This document shows positions 33,249 through 43,287 of a stretch of DNA of 64,000 nt, piece by piece. Both the position numbers and the translations under genes were made by a program. The notes beneath the pieces are model-generated. The model ran no database searches. It was not told the origin of the DNA and saw only the letters and a list, made by a program, of their open reading frames with translations. Source of the DNA: Morinoia aosen (lineage: Eukaryota; Arthropoda; Malacostraca; Amphipoda; Talitridae); the NCBI GenBank assembly GCA_030386875.1, contig CM059567.1, forward strand, positions 51,568,020 to 51,632,019, read 5' to 3'. Position 1 is the first letter of the stretch. The number at the start of each line of letters is the position of its first letter.

Positions 33249-34314
33249 GTAAGTTTCATAACAACTTGGACCAAATAATTTAATTTTTTATGTTAAATAT
33301 ATTAACAGCATTAAGGTGCAAGGACATTTTTCAAAGACATATGTGTCAGCCAAAAATATTTTAACTGAGAGTACAAAAGCAGATTGATTTAAAAAATAAA
33401 AATTTAATGTTAAAAATTTACCCAATTCTGTCTAAAAATTTGAAAGATCTTTTATGAGACTTGGATCAATTTTTGTTATCAAAATGTGATTATTTTAAAT
33501 CCATCATTTATTTTAATTTCATTCACAAGTTTTTATGAATTAAGAAAATAGAACCGAAAAATTCCAAGATAAGCAATATGTTTTCATTTGTCAATTCAAG
33601 GCCACTGTCTAGTCAGAAGTCCAAAATTTGTCAAATTTCATTTCATTACTTAATGCAGTAAAAAATCTAGAAGCACCTGGAGCACCTATTACGAGTAAAC
33701 GGGGGTGGGGGAAGAAGGAGCGGCGGGAAGGGTTGCATGGTGCGTCAGTGCTTATGTGCTATAGCATTTCAGCTAGTTTTGCTCATTGACTGTTTATTGC
33801 TTATGAAATATGTACTAATCATTCAGCTGTTCAAGATTTTATGATTTGACAATGTCGAGTGCTTGGTACCTCCCATGGACCCCCTCTCCTGCCTTCCTGT
33901 TCTGTAGGCATGAATAAGACTACTGGCCAAGCAGGAGCTCAGTGTGATATGAACAGTGATATACAGTGTCAAATGACAAGCTGAACCTGCCTGTCAAGCT
34001 CAGAGAAGCTGGTACTGCATCTGCTAAGTTTAGTTAGAATTGAAGCGCACCTCAGGTGCACCTGATCGATGCATTACCCCTGAGCCTCATGCACGCCTCG
34101 CTCAGTACCAGCCCCTGGTACCACTTGTGGCACCAGTTTCTTCAAGGAACCACAAAATACTTTGTTGAAAGATAGCCAAAGTTAAGTCAATATTTCAGAA
34201 AAGCTTTCACAACATCAATCACATCAGTTTCTTGAAGCAATATAGCTTTCAAATGAAAAGATCAATTTATCTGTACTAAAATGCATTTACTGAACAATGC
34301 AAATATCAATATTC
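33249..34314. other. Spacer with no gene seen
   Basis: AT-rich, no supported frame. A GC-richer patch at 33690-33740 and 33860-34140 shows no motif that I recognise. Confidence 0.4.
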
Positions 34315-34598
34315 AAGCTGTCTTATCTCAGAAAGTTGTTATTGTAGAGTAATGAATAGATATCATTGGATGGACAAAGAGTTTGTGCATAAAGAGTCTG
34401 AGGATTATTTTGAAATTCATAATAGTTTCTTAGTTACATCTAAAAGCTACAAAAAATGATTCATGAAAAAAAATTGAAATTTTATAAAAACTAAACTTTA
34501 AAATTTCAAAATAATCCTCTGACTTGTTATGCACCAACTCTTTGCATATTTAATGATACCGAAATCATTGCTCTACAATAACTGAGATAAAACAGCCT
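34315..34598. repeat. Foldback element 4
   Basis: Arms of about 100 bp: AAGCTGTcTTATCTCAG, TTGTAGAGTAATGA and GAGGATTATTTTGAAATTC on the left pair with GAAAtTTCAAAATAATCCTC, TCATTGCTCTACAATAAC and GAGATAAAACAGC on the right. Confidence 0.8.
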
Positions 34599-35449
34599 TA
34601 AAATAACTCATTTTTTCCTGAATTTATTATTATTTCCATAATTATTGCAAAAAATGAGAAAAAGTTTGCAATGCAACCCCTAATTATTTGCTAAAATACA
34701 TAGGTATGCCAAATTTCATAGATCTAGATCCCATAGGAAAAGCGTAATGGCCATTATTTTGATTCAGACTAGACTGTCCCCTTTATATCAACTGTAGGAG
34801 AGAGGGCTATGTTAAGTCATGTTAATATATTGTGATGATTAAAAATGTAAAGGCATAAAGAAATTTTTTCTAAATTTTTCTTCAAGAATTTTAGATGTGG
34901 CTCTTAATTTAAAAGTAATACTTTTTCTTTTGTTAGGCTAGGTAAATTGTTTACACCAGTTATAAGCCTTACTTTAATTTCCACTACATGGGCTTGACAC
35001 ATGCAGGTGCAGTGATGTTACTGTATTTGCATGTATGGTACTAGGTTTTTAGAATCTATCATGAAATCAGTAGAAAAAATTTTAGAAAATTTATATTGTG
35101 GTAAAATAAATATTGTTCTCTTATTGAGATGCTGCTATATAAGATACTTTTTTTAACTCAAAGATTAAAGAAAGTAGAAGATCAGGGCAAGCACACATTT
35201 TGGCAAGAAGCAATCTGCATTCAGTTTGCTATATTTTTGGTTATACGAGTTGTGATCAATTCTTTTAACGCAACAGCTGATCTGGTACTAGATTGAACCA
35301 TCAGTGCAAAGATGCAATTTGCTGTCTTTTATTTTCTGTGCTATAAAAATGAAGAGGTGCTAATTTGTTTTGTCTGTATCAAAAAGGTTAAGAATGCTAA
35401 ATTAATGTAGGTAGAATTTTTTTATTTTGAATTTATTTTATTCGTGTAA
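34599..35449. other. Spacer, probably intron or upstream region of the host gene
   Basis: AT-rich with no supported feature. It lies upstream of the acceptor at 36201 and may be part of that intron; no donor or 5' exon could be assigned. Confidence 0.35.
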
Positions 35450-36009
35450 TACAGGCCGATTCAAAAAGAATGACCATATTTCATGATCAAATATTTTGTA
35501 AGTAAATGTAGGAATCAGAATGACAGTTGGAGGCCGGCTTTGAAAGATCAGATTTCAAAGATAGGATGCCTTACCACTGGAGCATATCAGTTACAGCATT
35601 TTTAAATGGAAAACTGCCTCAGCAATGAATTAGTTGGATAGGGGCCTAAGACATTGCTCTTTGTGCTTGGCCTCCAGGATCTACTGACCTAACAGTTTGG
35701 GATTTTTTCTCTGGGGGTTTATAAAAGATAGTCTTTGTTCCACCATTACCAACTGACCTGGAAAACTTGAAACATTGAATAACAACAGCATTCAATTCAA
35801 TTAATCCTGATGTGTTTCAACGGATTTGGGAAGAATTCTCATATCGTATTGATGTTCATGCTGCAAGGGATGGCCATGATGAGCATTTGTAACGTGTGAA
35901 ATAAAATTTGACAGTGGAATACTTGTATTATAAGTTTCACTTTTTGCTATTTTGCTTTCATAAAATATTTGGACATGAAACGGGGTCATTCTTTTTGAAT
36001 CACCCTGTA
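35450..36009 (+). mobile_element. Internally deleted Tc1/mariner-superfamily element
   Basis: Terminal inverted repeats: TACAGG..GATTCAAAAAGAA at the left (35450) and TTCTTTTTGAATCACCCTGTA at the right (ending 36009), extending through the adjacent GACC block. A decayed transposase C-terminus lies between. At 560 bp it is far shorter than an autonomous copy. Confidence 0.85.
35668..35892 (+). pseudogene. Transposase C-terminal remnant (Tc1/mariner superfamily)
   Basis: Reading from 35668 gives WPPGSTDLTVWDFF, then VPPLPTDLENLK, INPDVFQRIWEEFSYRIDV and a final DEHL before a stop at 35890-35892. This is the conserved C-terminal block of arthropod Tc1/mariner-type transposases, where a WPPRSPDLTP-like segment contains the third acidic residue. 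At least two in-frame stops and substitutions in the PRSPD stretch make it non-functional. Confidence 0.8.
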
Positions 36010-36179
36010 CTATCTATGTCTCTTTAGTCAAAAAATGTATAATTAAGGAGGAACAGTTTGAAATACATAAGTTTCCAGATGAGCTCAATTTCATTAGTTA
36101 CTCAAAGATTGTCTTCAGGAAAAAAACAACTAATTCCCTTATATATCTACAAGATTTTTGGGGGCATTTTATTGATTTA

Positions 36180-36201
36180 CAACTTTGTAACTTCTTTTCC
36201 A
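36180..36201 (+). promoter_or_regulatory. Splice acceptor upstream of the host coding exon
   Basis: A pyrimidine-rich stretch ending AACTTCTTTTCCAG, followed at 36202 by 55 bases of 5' UTR and then ATG at 36257. It suggests that the first exon is non-coding and lies farther upstream. Confidence 0.6.
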
Positions 36202-36256
36202 GATCCTGTGTTGCCAGTATTGAAACTGTTGTTACTGAAGTGGAAAACTGAGGACC

Positions 36257-37414
36257 ATGGCCCAATATCCAGACCAGCTGTTCCTTGCCCCTCACCCCCC
36301 TTCTGCTCCTTACAATGCGCCACTCACTCGACACAGACAGTCCTTGCACTCATTGGGAGCCTACGCAGCTGCCAATGGGGCTGCCCGTCTAGCCCAGTCC
36401 AGTGTAAACAATTACCAAAACTTGCTTCAGTACCAGCAAAATGCCACAGCTGCCTCTCACTATCAAAGAACTGGAGCTGGGGTTATACCTTACGCCAATA
36501 CTCAGCAGATGCCAGCGCAGCATATGTTTGGTGATCTTCATAATGCCGACGATCGGGAAAGGAGGTCACTGAAAATGTTGACCGTGCCTCCCTTATCCTC
36601 TATGTTATCTTTTCCATCTATTCAGGATGACAGAAAATATGCGTATAAACTGGCCGAGATGAAGGAGATTTTCATGTGGTACGTCACGAGACAGCAAGTC
36701 ATTCCGAAGACATATGGTCACAGGGCTATTGTGGAAAACCTCATCATATACCTGGAAGGACTGAAGGTGACCTACAGAGAGAAAGACATATCAATCAAGG
36801 AGACGTTGCAGTGGGCAAACGGTACTGTAGAAACAGAAGGAGGTCCTCGCCCAGAGGAATCCTTCCGTGATAGTTTAAGCATAAAACCTGAAGCAGAGAC
36901 TAGAAAAACTTGCTCATTTATCACTGACACGGTAGTTAACTTCTTGCACACAGGTACTCTTGGTAGCCTGTGTATGATGGAAACAATTTCTTCATACTTC
37001 ATCCCAGTTCACAATGGAAGTGGTTTGTCAAAAACTGAAATATTTCAGGACCCCAACCAAATGTGCGACAATGGTGTAGGCTACAAAAAGCTGGTTGGAG
37101 GGTATGCACCAGGAGAGTGTGGGTCTCTTCAGATACACCATGACGGCACTTACTCTCTCAAGGCATATGGCATTGTGTTAGTTATTGGCATTGATTTTGT
37201 GGCGATGACCTGCAAACCTGTGACGATCGAGCGCCTGACGACCTCTTCCATTCGTTTGTTGCATCCTCGTGGTCAGTACAACTTACCCAAGCACGTCCTG
37301 CGCTACCAAAACCGGCCGATCACTCCTGACCTCACTCTGCCCACAACTCCCGTGAAGAGCACTGAAACTAATCTTGGTACTATGGTCTTCATGCGCCGCG
37401 ATCCCATTCAATGA
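36257..37414 (+). CDS. Unrecognised host protein encoded in one exon (385 aa)
   Basis: The start sits in a good initiation context (GGACCATGG). The N-terminal ~90 residues are rich in Ala, Gln, Pro and Tyr (low complexity, likely disordered). From about residue 95 to 370 the sequence looks globular, with blocks such as MLTVPPLSSMLSFPSIQDD, YKLAEMKEIFMWYVTRQQ, NLIIYLEGLKVTY, GSLCMMETISSYFIP and GYKKLVGGYAPGECGSL. No signal peptide, membrane segment or zinc motif is seen. Base composition is richer and more codon-like than the flanks, and an acceptor precedes it and poly(A) signals follow, so I judge it a real host gene. I do not recognise the family and assign no function. A captured foreign gene is possible but unsupported. 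Confidence 0.75.
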   Translation: MAQYPDQLFLAPHPPSAPYNAPLTRHRQSLHSLGAYAAANGAARLAQSSVNNYQNLLQYQQNATAASHYQRTGAGVIPYANTQQMPAQHMFGDLHNADDRERRSLKMLTVPPLSSMLSFPSIQDDRKYAYKLAEMKEIFMWYVTRQQVIPKTYGHRAIVENLIIYLEGLKVTYREKDISIKETLQWANGTVETEGGPRPEESFRDSLSIKPEAETRKTCSFITDTVVNFLHTGTLGSLCMMETISSYFIPVHNGSGLSKTEIFQDPNQMCDNGVGYKKLVGGYAPGECGSLQIHHDGTYSLKAYGIVLVIGIDFVAMTCKPVTIERLTTSSIRLLHPRGQYNLPKHVLRYQNRPITPDLTLPTTPVKSTETNLGTMVFMRRDPIQ

Positions 37415-38140
37415 TGCACTTCCAGATTGGCTTAGTGTCGCATCATCAATAGGAAAGCTGCTGAGGGTAGCTCGTATGATCATACAAAATAGTTTGTATT
37501 AGTGCCCACTTTATTAGTTTCTGTCATGACTCAACGCGTTTTAAAGCACTGGCAGCTGTAAAAAACTTTTTTGGCAGTTCTTAGTCAACAATGAACGGCT
37601 AAATTCATGTTTAGTACATTACGCTGTGCCTGGTATGAATATTAAATGTCAGTGTTTGAAATAAATTTCATGTGTTCACAAAGGTTGAATCAAAACTGAA
37701 TTATCTACCTTAGTTGACCATGGCAATTTCAATTAATGAATCAATCACCATGATGAGAATCACAGAAATTTGGCCTTTGGATGTTTCTATATTTTGATGG
37801 AACTGTAAATAAGTATGTGATGCCAAAAATACGAATTATAAGGTTGAGTTTTTTCAGTGCATCTTGTACACTTTGCAGAAAGCAGATTCTGTGAGCTGGA
37901 GAAGTGGAGGAACGTGTTCTTCCTTGAATGTTTGAGTCTTGCTCCCAGGCATGTGTTTAGTCATTTGGATGGCTGTGTCAGAGTGCCTTCTGTCGCACTT
38001 TCTTTAGCGTCGCCTGTGCCAATATGCTCTCATATGTCTGACTTCAACAATGCCTTGTTTTCATGTCTAGGCTGAACATCAACGAGAAAAAAAATGTTAC
38101 TGACCGCCTTCTCACTCAATAAATAAGTGCTGTATTTTAA
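37415..38140 (+). other. 3' untranslated region with two poly(A) signals
   Basis: AATAAA at 37660-37665 and again at 38118-38123 downstream of the stop at 37412-37414. Either or both could end the transcript. Confidence 0.5.
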
Positions 38141-41084
38141 TTGTACGTTAGACCGCTGAAGCTCATTACTCACAGCATCCACCAAGAAGCTGTTCTTACA
38201 CTATCTTCACGTCATCGTAGTCGCCAGTAAATCGTGCAGAAAACCGCATGTGTTGCTACATGATGCGCCGATATTGAAGCTCAGGTTCAGCTGCTGAATT
38301 GAATTGCAACTCTTAAAGTGTAGCTACCCATGAAGTAAAGACGTGTACTTGAGGATCAAGTGTGTTCTCCATCTGCTTCAATGTGCTGTTTATTAGTGCT
38401 TGCCTCGCCTTTGAGGGTAACGTGATAGTAGATATATTAATCAAGAACCTAGTGCTTACAAAGGTTTGTAATTTTTTTTTGTGAAGATAATAGTTTTAGT
38501 ACGATGAGATTCCTTGCATTTCATGAAATTCTCTTCTGTGAAACGTACAGATAGATTCAGCGTTATGTATCAACAGTCTCTGTGTATGTAATGCTGGCCG
38601 GACTACGCGGCTGTTGATAGTTGATTTGTGTGATCATGATTATAGTTATTGATCAAAGGAAACATGAATTGATGGTCACTCCCTATTTTGCCCCATCTTT
38701 CTGTGTTATTTCACGTCATTTTCTTTTTCTTTGTGCATCGACCAAGTGACTTCTGATTGACAAGTTAACCTACTAGTGTTCTGGAGGTGATGATGCATAA
38801 TTCTCTGTGTGATGCAGAAACTTGTGTTTATGATACTTATATGGAATTACTATATACACATGAGATGTGAATAGCTTTTAGGTATTGTAAGATGACAAGG
38901 TTATGAGAGGGGGCATGCTTACCTGTCACAACTGGTTTCATGAAAGCAGTCATTTTCTTCAACGAGTTTTCATTTACTTGTTGAGGCACCTTGACAATTA
39001 TTCAACAGTCAAAGGAATTCGGCTTGTGCGTTTTCACCATTCATGTATAGACGTAAGAACGGTAGAAAATGAGAGATGTTTTCAGTACGGGAGATGACCA
39101 GCCAACCTTACATTATTCACAAGCGATCAGGAAGGCTATTTTAAAAGTGCGTGAGACGGCAAGGCAAAATTCCTGGAGACGGGATTCACCTACCGTGCCT
39201 GTCATGTCAAGACTGGCTGTGATTAATTCTAGTTATTTACTAGGTAAGTAGTCGTATTTATATGCATATATATATTTTGTGTACATGTCTCTGCTAATAT
39301 AGCGCTAGCAGTATAGCTTTAACAACGTGATTCAAAGGTGCTAGGACTCAGTTATAGTCAATCCAGATCACTGTGTACCGTCTTCCGTGAAGTGTGGACC
39401 CATTTTTCAAAGATGACATTGTGCGTTAGTAGCTTGGAAGCATCTTCCAGTTTAGGCTAGGTTTGTATATCTGCTGGTCCGTTTATCGCTATGTGTTGAA
39501 TATGTGTCTGTGTTCTCTTTTTTTTTACTGTACTCTTAGTTGCCCATAGTTGGATATACTCATTGTCTGGCTAGTGTTTACATACAATAATACTGTTTTG
39601 AAAGCAGAACTCCTGTTTGGTGTCAGTTGTAGAACGCTGTTTAATAGCAGTTTATCATTCCATTGTATATTTTTTGCAGTAAGTCTTGTAGTCAATATGT
39701 TCAATTCAGGGAAGCTTCATGTTAGTTGCTGTACCGTGATGCACCCATGATACGGGAAATGTAACGTATTGTGGAACCAATTGATTGGTTTCTTGAAATC
39801 TCATGCATAGTGGGTAGAGAAAAACTGATTACAAGAACATGTTTACCAGCAACGTTTCAGATTGTTCTTATTCTATCATCAGTGTTGAAGCAAAAATAAT
39901 CGGAATTAATGTTCAAAGAAGCAATTACTCAGAAAAACGGAATGATTACATTTTGTGAAGGTTTTGCTTTTGCACTTAAATGAATTGTTCCTATAAATTG
40001 TTTTTTGTGTATTTTTTTGCAGCAGAGATGGCGAAAACGCAAATATTCCGAAACGTTGAGCGGTAAACATGTTATTTTTACTTGGTCTTTTTTTAATACG
40101 TGTGATGACGTGGGGTACGGAAGTGAAACGATTTGATGAAGTGACTTGGTATTCTGCCTGGATAATGTCACCTTAAGACAAAATTTCTGTAACGTGAAAC
40201 CCTCATGTTTTAACTTTGCTTCTGGACTCCATAACTTTACTGTAGGCATTGCATCTGCGCAAATATTTGTAAGCATTGATAATATGACAATTATATGCAC
40301 TCGTAAAGTTTTATGAAAAGTGATACGGAGCGAATGCCACTTCAATGAACCATACCATACTAATATTGTGATCTTTGTTTTTCATACACTATAATTTTTG
40401 CATTTCATCAATGCAGACGTTCGTTTCACGTGTGGTGAAGGCAGACAGATCAGGTATTTTTTTTTTTGCTAATAGCGTTTGTGAATATGCGATTGACTTG
40501 TTTTAATTAGGCTTTGGTCCTAGTTAATTTTGATAATTAATTAGTTAATTTGGAGGAAACTCTTGAAGCACAAACGCAAAATTCTTTTAACAGACGTATC
40601 ACCTCCTAACTTTCCAGTTGGTCATCAAAGACTTAGCAGCTAAATTGTAGAGGCTTCCATCGAAATTTGATTTCGTGCCTCTATTACTACTGTGTACTCC
40701 TTTTATCATATTTTACGTGAATAAGTAATTCTTTGCCGCTTTTAATTTCGTCTTTACTGAACGTATAGCAATAAGAAAATATGTACCTATTACGTACTCC
40801 TTCAGCATCTGAGCAACCCATGCCTGATTTTGTTATTTTAAGCTTTCCCTATGATATTATGTACTTTTTCTATTATACAATTATACTATACTTGATTTGT
40901 AAATACTGTATCTCCCTCTCACCCTAACGTAGGTTAATTGTACAAAATAATTACCTCATTTCAGTCATAATGCTTGCATTACTACACAAGTCTTAGTTAT
41001 TGCGTGAGTGAGATTTTAGATTTGTGTAACCTGTCGTTCCCAAACTAATGAACGAATTCAAGCAAAAGTTTCTTGTTCATTTCT
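38141..41084. other. Spacer with no gene seen
   Basis: AT-rich. TAG|GTAAGT at 39241-39249 is a strong-looking splice donor after a 60-codon open stretch (39069-39240), but no partner acceptor or exon could be assigned. Confidence 0.4.
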
Positions 41085-41470
41085 CAGGGCGTGCAACTAT
41101 GGTATCTATGGGAATTAGCTAGACTAGGGGAAAGTACGAGGTCTCGAGCTGAATATTAGGTAGACTTTTTTCATGCTGAAATAGAATGAGTTGGCTGTTT
41201 TGTTCCGGACCATTTTTTTGCGGTTCTCTGTTGTCTCGTTTTCCAGAACCTATTTTTTCAACTTGTATTTTATTTCATAAACTTCCGTTTTAGCTCATTG
41301 TTTCTATGCACAGGGAATCTTGTGCCAGAACATACTTGGTCATAGATTCTGCATTCGCTTAATAACTCCATGCTAAATGGTGCTCTCGCCCTTTCTCTTT
41401 TTGGAGTATCTTTGCTGTGGTGAGGGAAGCTTAAACTAACTTCTTATTTAATCTAACCCTAAGCTATATC
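41085..41470 (+). repeat. Family X copy, near full length
   Basis: Starts ATGGTATCTATGGGAATTAG and ends GGGAAGCTTAAACTAACTT plus TAATCTAACC, with the internal blocks of the family including TTCTGCATTCGCTTAATAAC and CTAAATGGTGC. About 385 bp, without terminal inverted repeats or an ORF that I can see. Confidence 0.7.
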
Positions 41471-42625
41471 GTTTCAGTGAGTGTGGCTAAACGAGAATGT
41501 ATTTCATTGCGACTTCGGGACTGTAGAATTGATTAGCTACTGTGTTGATAGTTTCTATCTTCGTCAGTGTTTCCTGGAGAACTAGCGCTTCTTGGTGTTA
41601 ACCCAATTTTTTTCCTCACAAAATCAACGTTAACTATTGCCAGAGTCGGTTGTGGGGCTAGATTTGTAGTTGGGTAGGCTATTCTTTACTTCTCTTTTTC
41701 CCTTGTGAGAGAGGCTGGAGCGCCGTGCAACCGACCTCTCGCTTGAGCTTTCGTCGTTAATTCTTCAATTGTTGGGATCATAGACAAAAATCATGGAAAT
41801 TATTCTAACTTGAATAACCTACTCGAGGGTGGACCCGCGAAGAAATTGAGTTTTTTAATTCGAATATTATCTGACCTGACTAATTCTGACCTATACCAAT
41901 TGATAATAGTTTAATCTCTTCTAATTTATCCTATTCTAAAAAAACCTGACCATTTTTAATATATTCATATGTTCAACTCACCCAAACGCATCGTAAGCTG
42001 ACCTTGAATTACCTACTCATCAAACTGCAGTGGATCTGGTGGAAATAGTTGCTGTGAAACTGCAGTAATCTTGCTCCAGATAGCTACTTGGAAGTTCCAT
42101 TTTTTACGTGGCGATATGTACCTAATAAAAATGATGGAAAGTAATCTGTGCAACGGAAGATGGTTAATTTTCTATGACAATGACTTTTTCCTCTACCTCA
42201 ATGTGTTTTCGATAATGGATTTGTGAAAAGCCCAATTTTTGCCAACGTGATTACTGATGCTATTACACAGGAAGAAAGTACAAGCGTTGCACGCACAATT
42301 GTGTAAATTGAGTTCAGTAGAAGACAGGTCAATTTTCAGTATTTCGCTGGTAGTAATACTCACACAGGCCTATGTTGTTGCACTGAAAATTTAAATACCA
42401 AAACATTTTCATTTGAGGGGATTAGATGAGTTATAATAGTGCTTATGCTCATAGAAATAGATACCTTTGATCACTAGTCTTTTCTCGTGATGCAATTCCA
42501 TTACTCGAAGTGAAGTTGATAGCGAACATTTCAAGAGCTCAGTGTGGATTTAGATATTTGATTTCGCTATTTCTTACCCTTTCCGTCACTCTAGAAGCGT
42601 ATCGAAAACGGCGGGAAACCCTTCA
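41471..42625. other. Spacer with no gene seen
   Basis: No supported frame, RNA gene or repeat beyond background. Confidence 0.4.
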
Positions 42626-42633
42626 CTCTAGAA

Positions 42634-42836
42634 CGGTGGTTCTTAACTTTGTTGGAGGTACTGAACCCCACAAGTTCCGTACATGCTTTCATCGAACCTT
42701 TCGTTGTTGGTAAAATAAAATGTGCTTTTTTATCTTCAAATTTGTAACATGTGTATATAACTATGAACTTAATTAGTGCACACACAGTCCCATGCCGAAT
42801 CGAGGGGTTCGATCAAACCCAGGTTAAGAGCCACTG
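42634..42836. mobile_element. hAT-type MITE (203 bp)
   Basis: Ends CGGTGGTTCTTAAC and GTTAAGAGCCACTG are imperfect inverted repeats of the hAT CAGTGGTTCTTAAC-like form. The flanks CTCTAGAA (42626-42633) and CTCTAGGA (42837-42844) form an 8-bp target duplication with one mismatch, as expected for hAT. Confidence 0.8.
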
Positions 42837-43287
42837 CTCTAGGAAGAGGTATTCGTGTTGAATCTTGTTTAGGAGCTTTCGGGAATTTTCACTGTTCCCT
42901 TTACCACGTTTTACTGGTATCAACTTCAACGATCATATTTTGTGTTAAAGGGAAAACGAAAACAGACAAGGATTTGATATATATGGTACCCTCATTAATT
43001 TGTTTGTACCTAGTCGACCCGCACCTTCACGAGGTGATACTGTTATTATAGCCAGCTGTCGTATGTTTACAATTTCGATTGTAATTATTCATTTTCTTAT
43101 ATTATTATTCCACAAATAGGTTACTGGCTAGAACCAACGCGGGCGGCGCCCTCTAACATCAGGGTTTTTCTTTCACTATTTTTCCTCGGAACTAGTATTA
43201 AGGACATACTTGTAAATTAGAGGTCTTCACCTTCTATATCCTCGAGGGCCCTTGCCCGACAAGGGCCCCTCTTTATTTCCCAGTTAG

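Noticed and set aside
36058-36534. 158-codon frame overlapping the host gene start
   Set aside because: It crosses the likely intron end and the start of 36257-37414 in another frame, with no motif; treated as a shadow.
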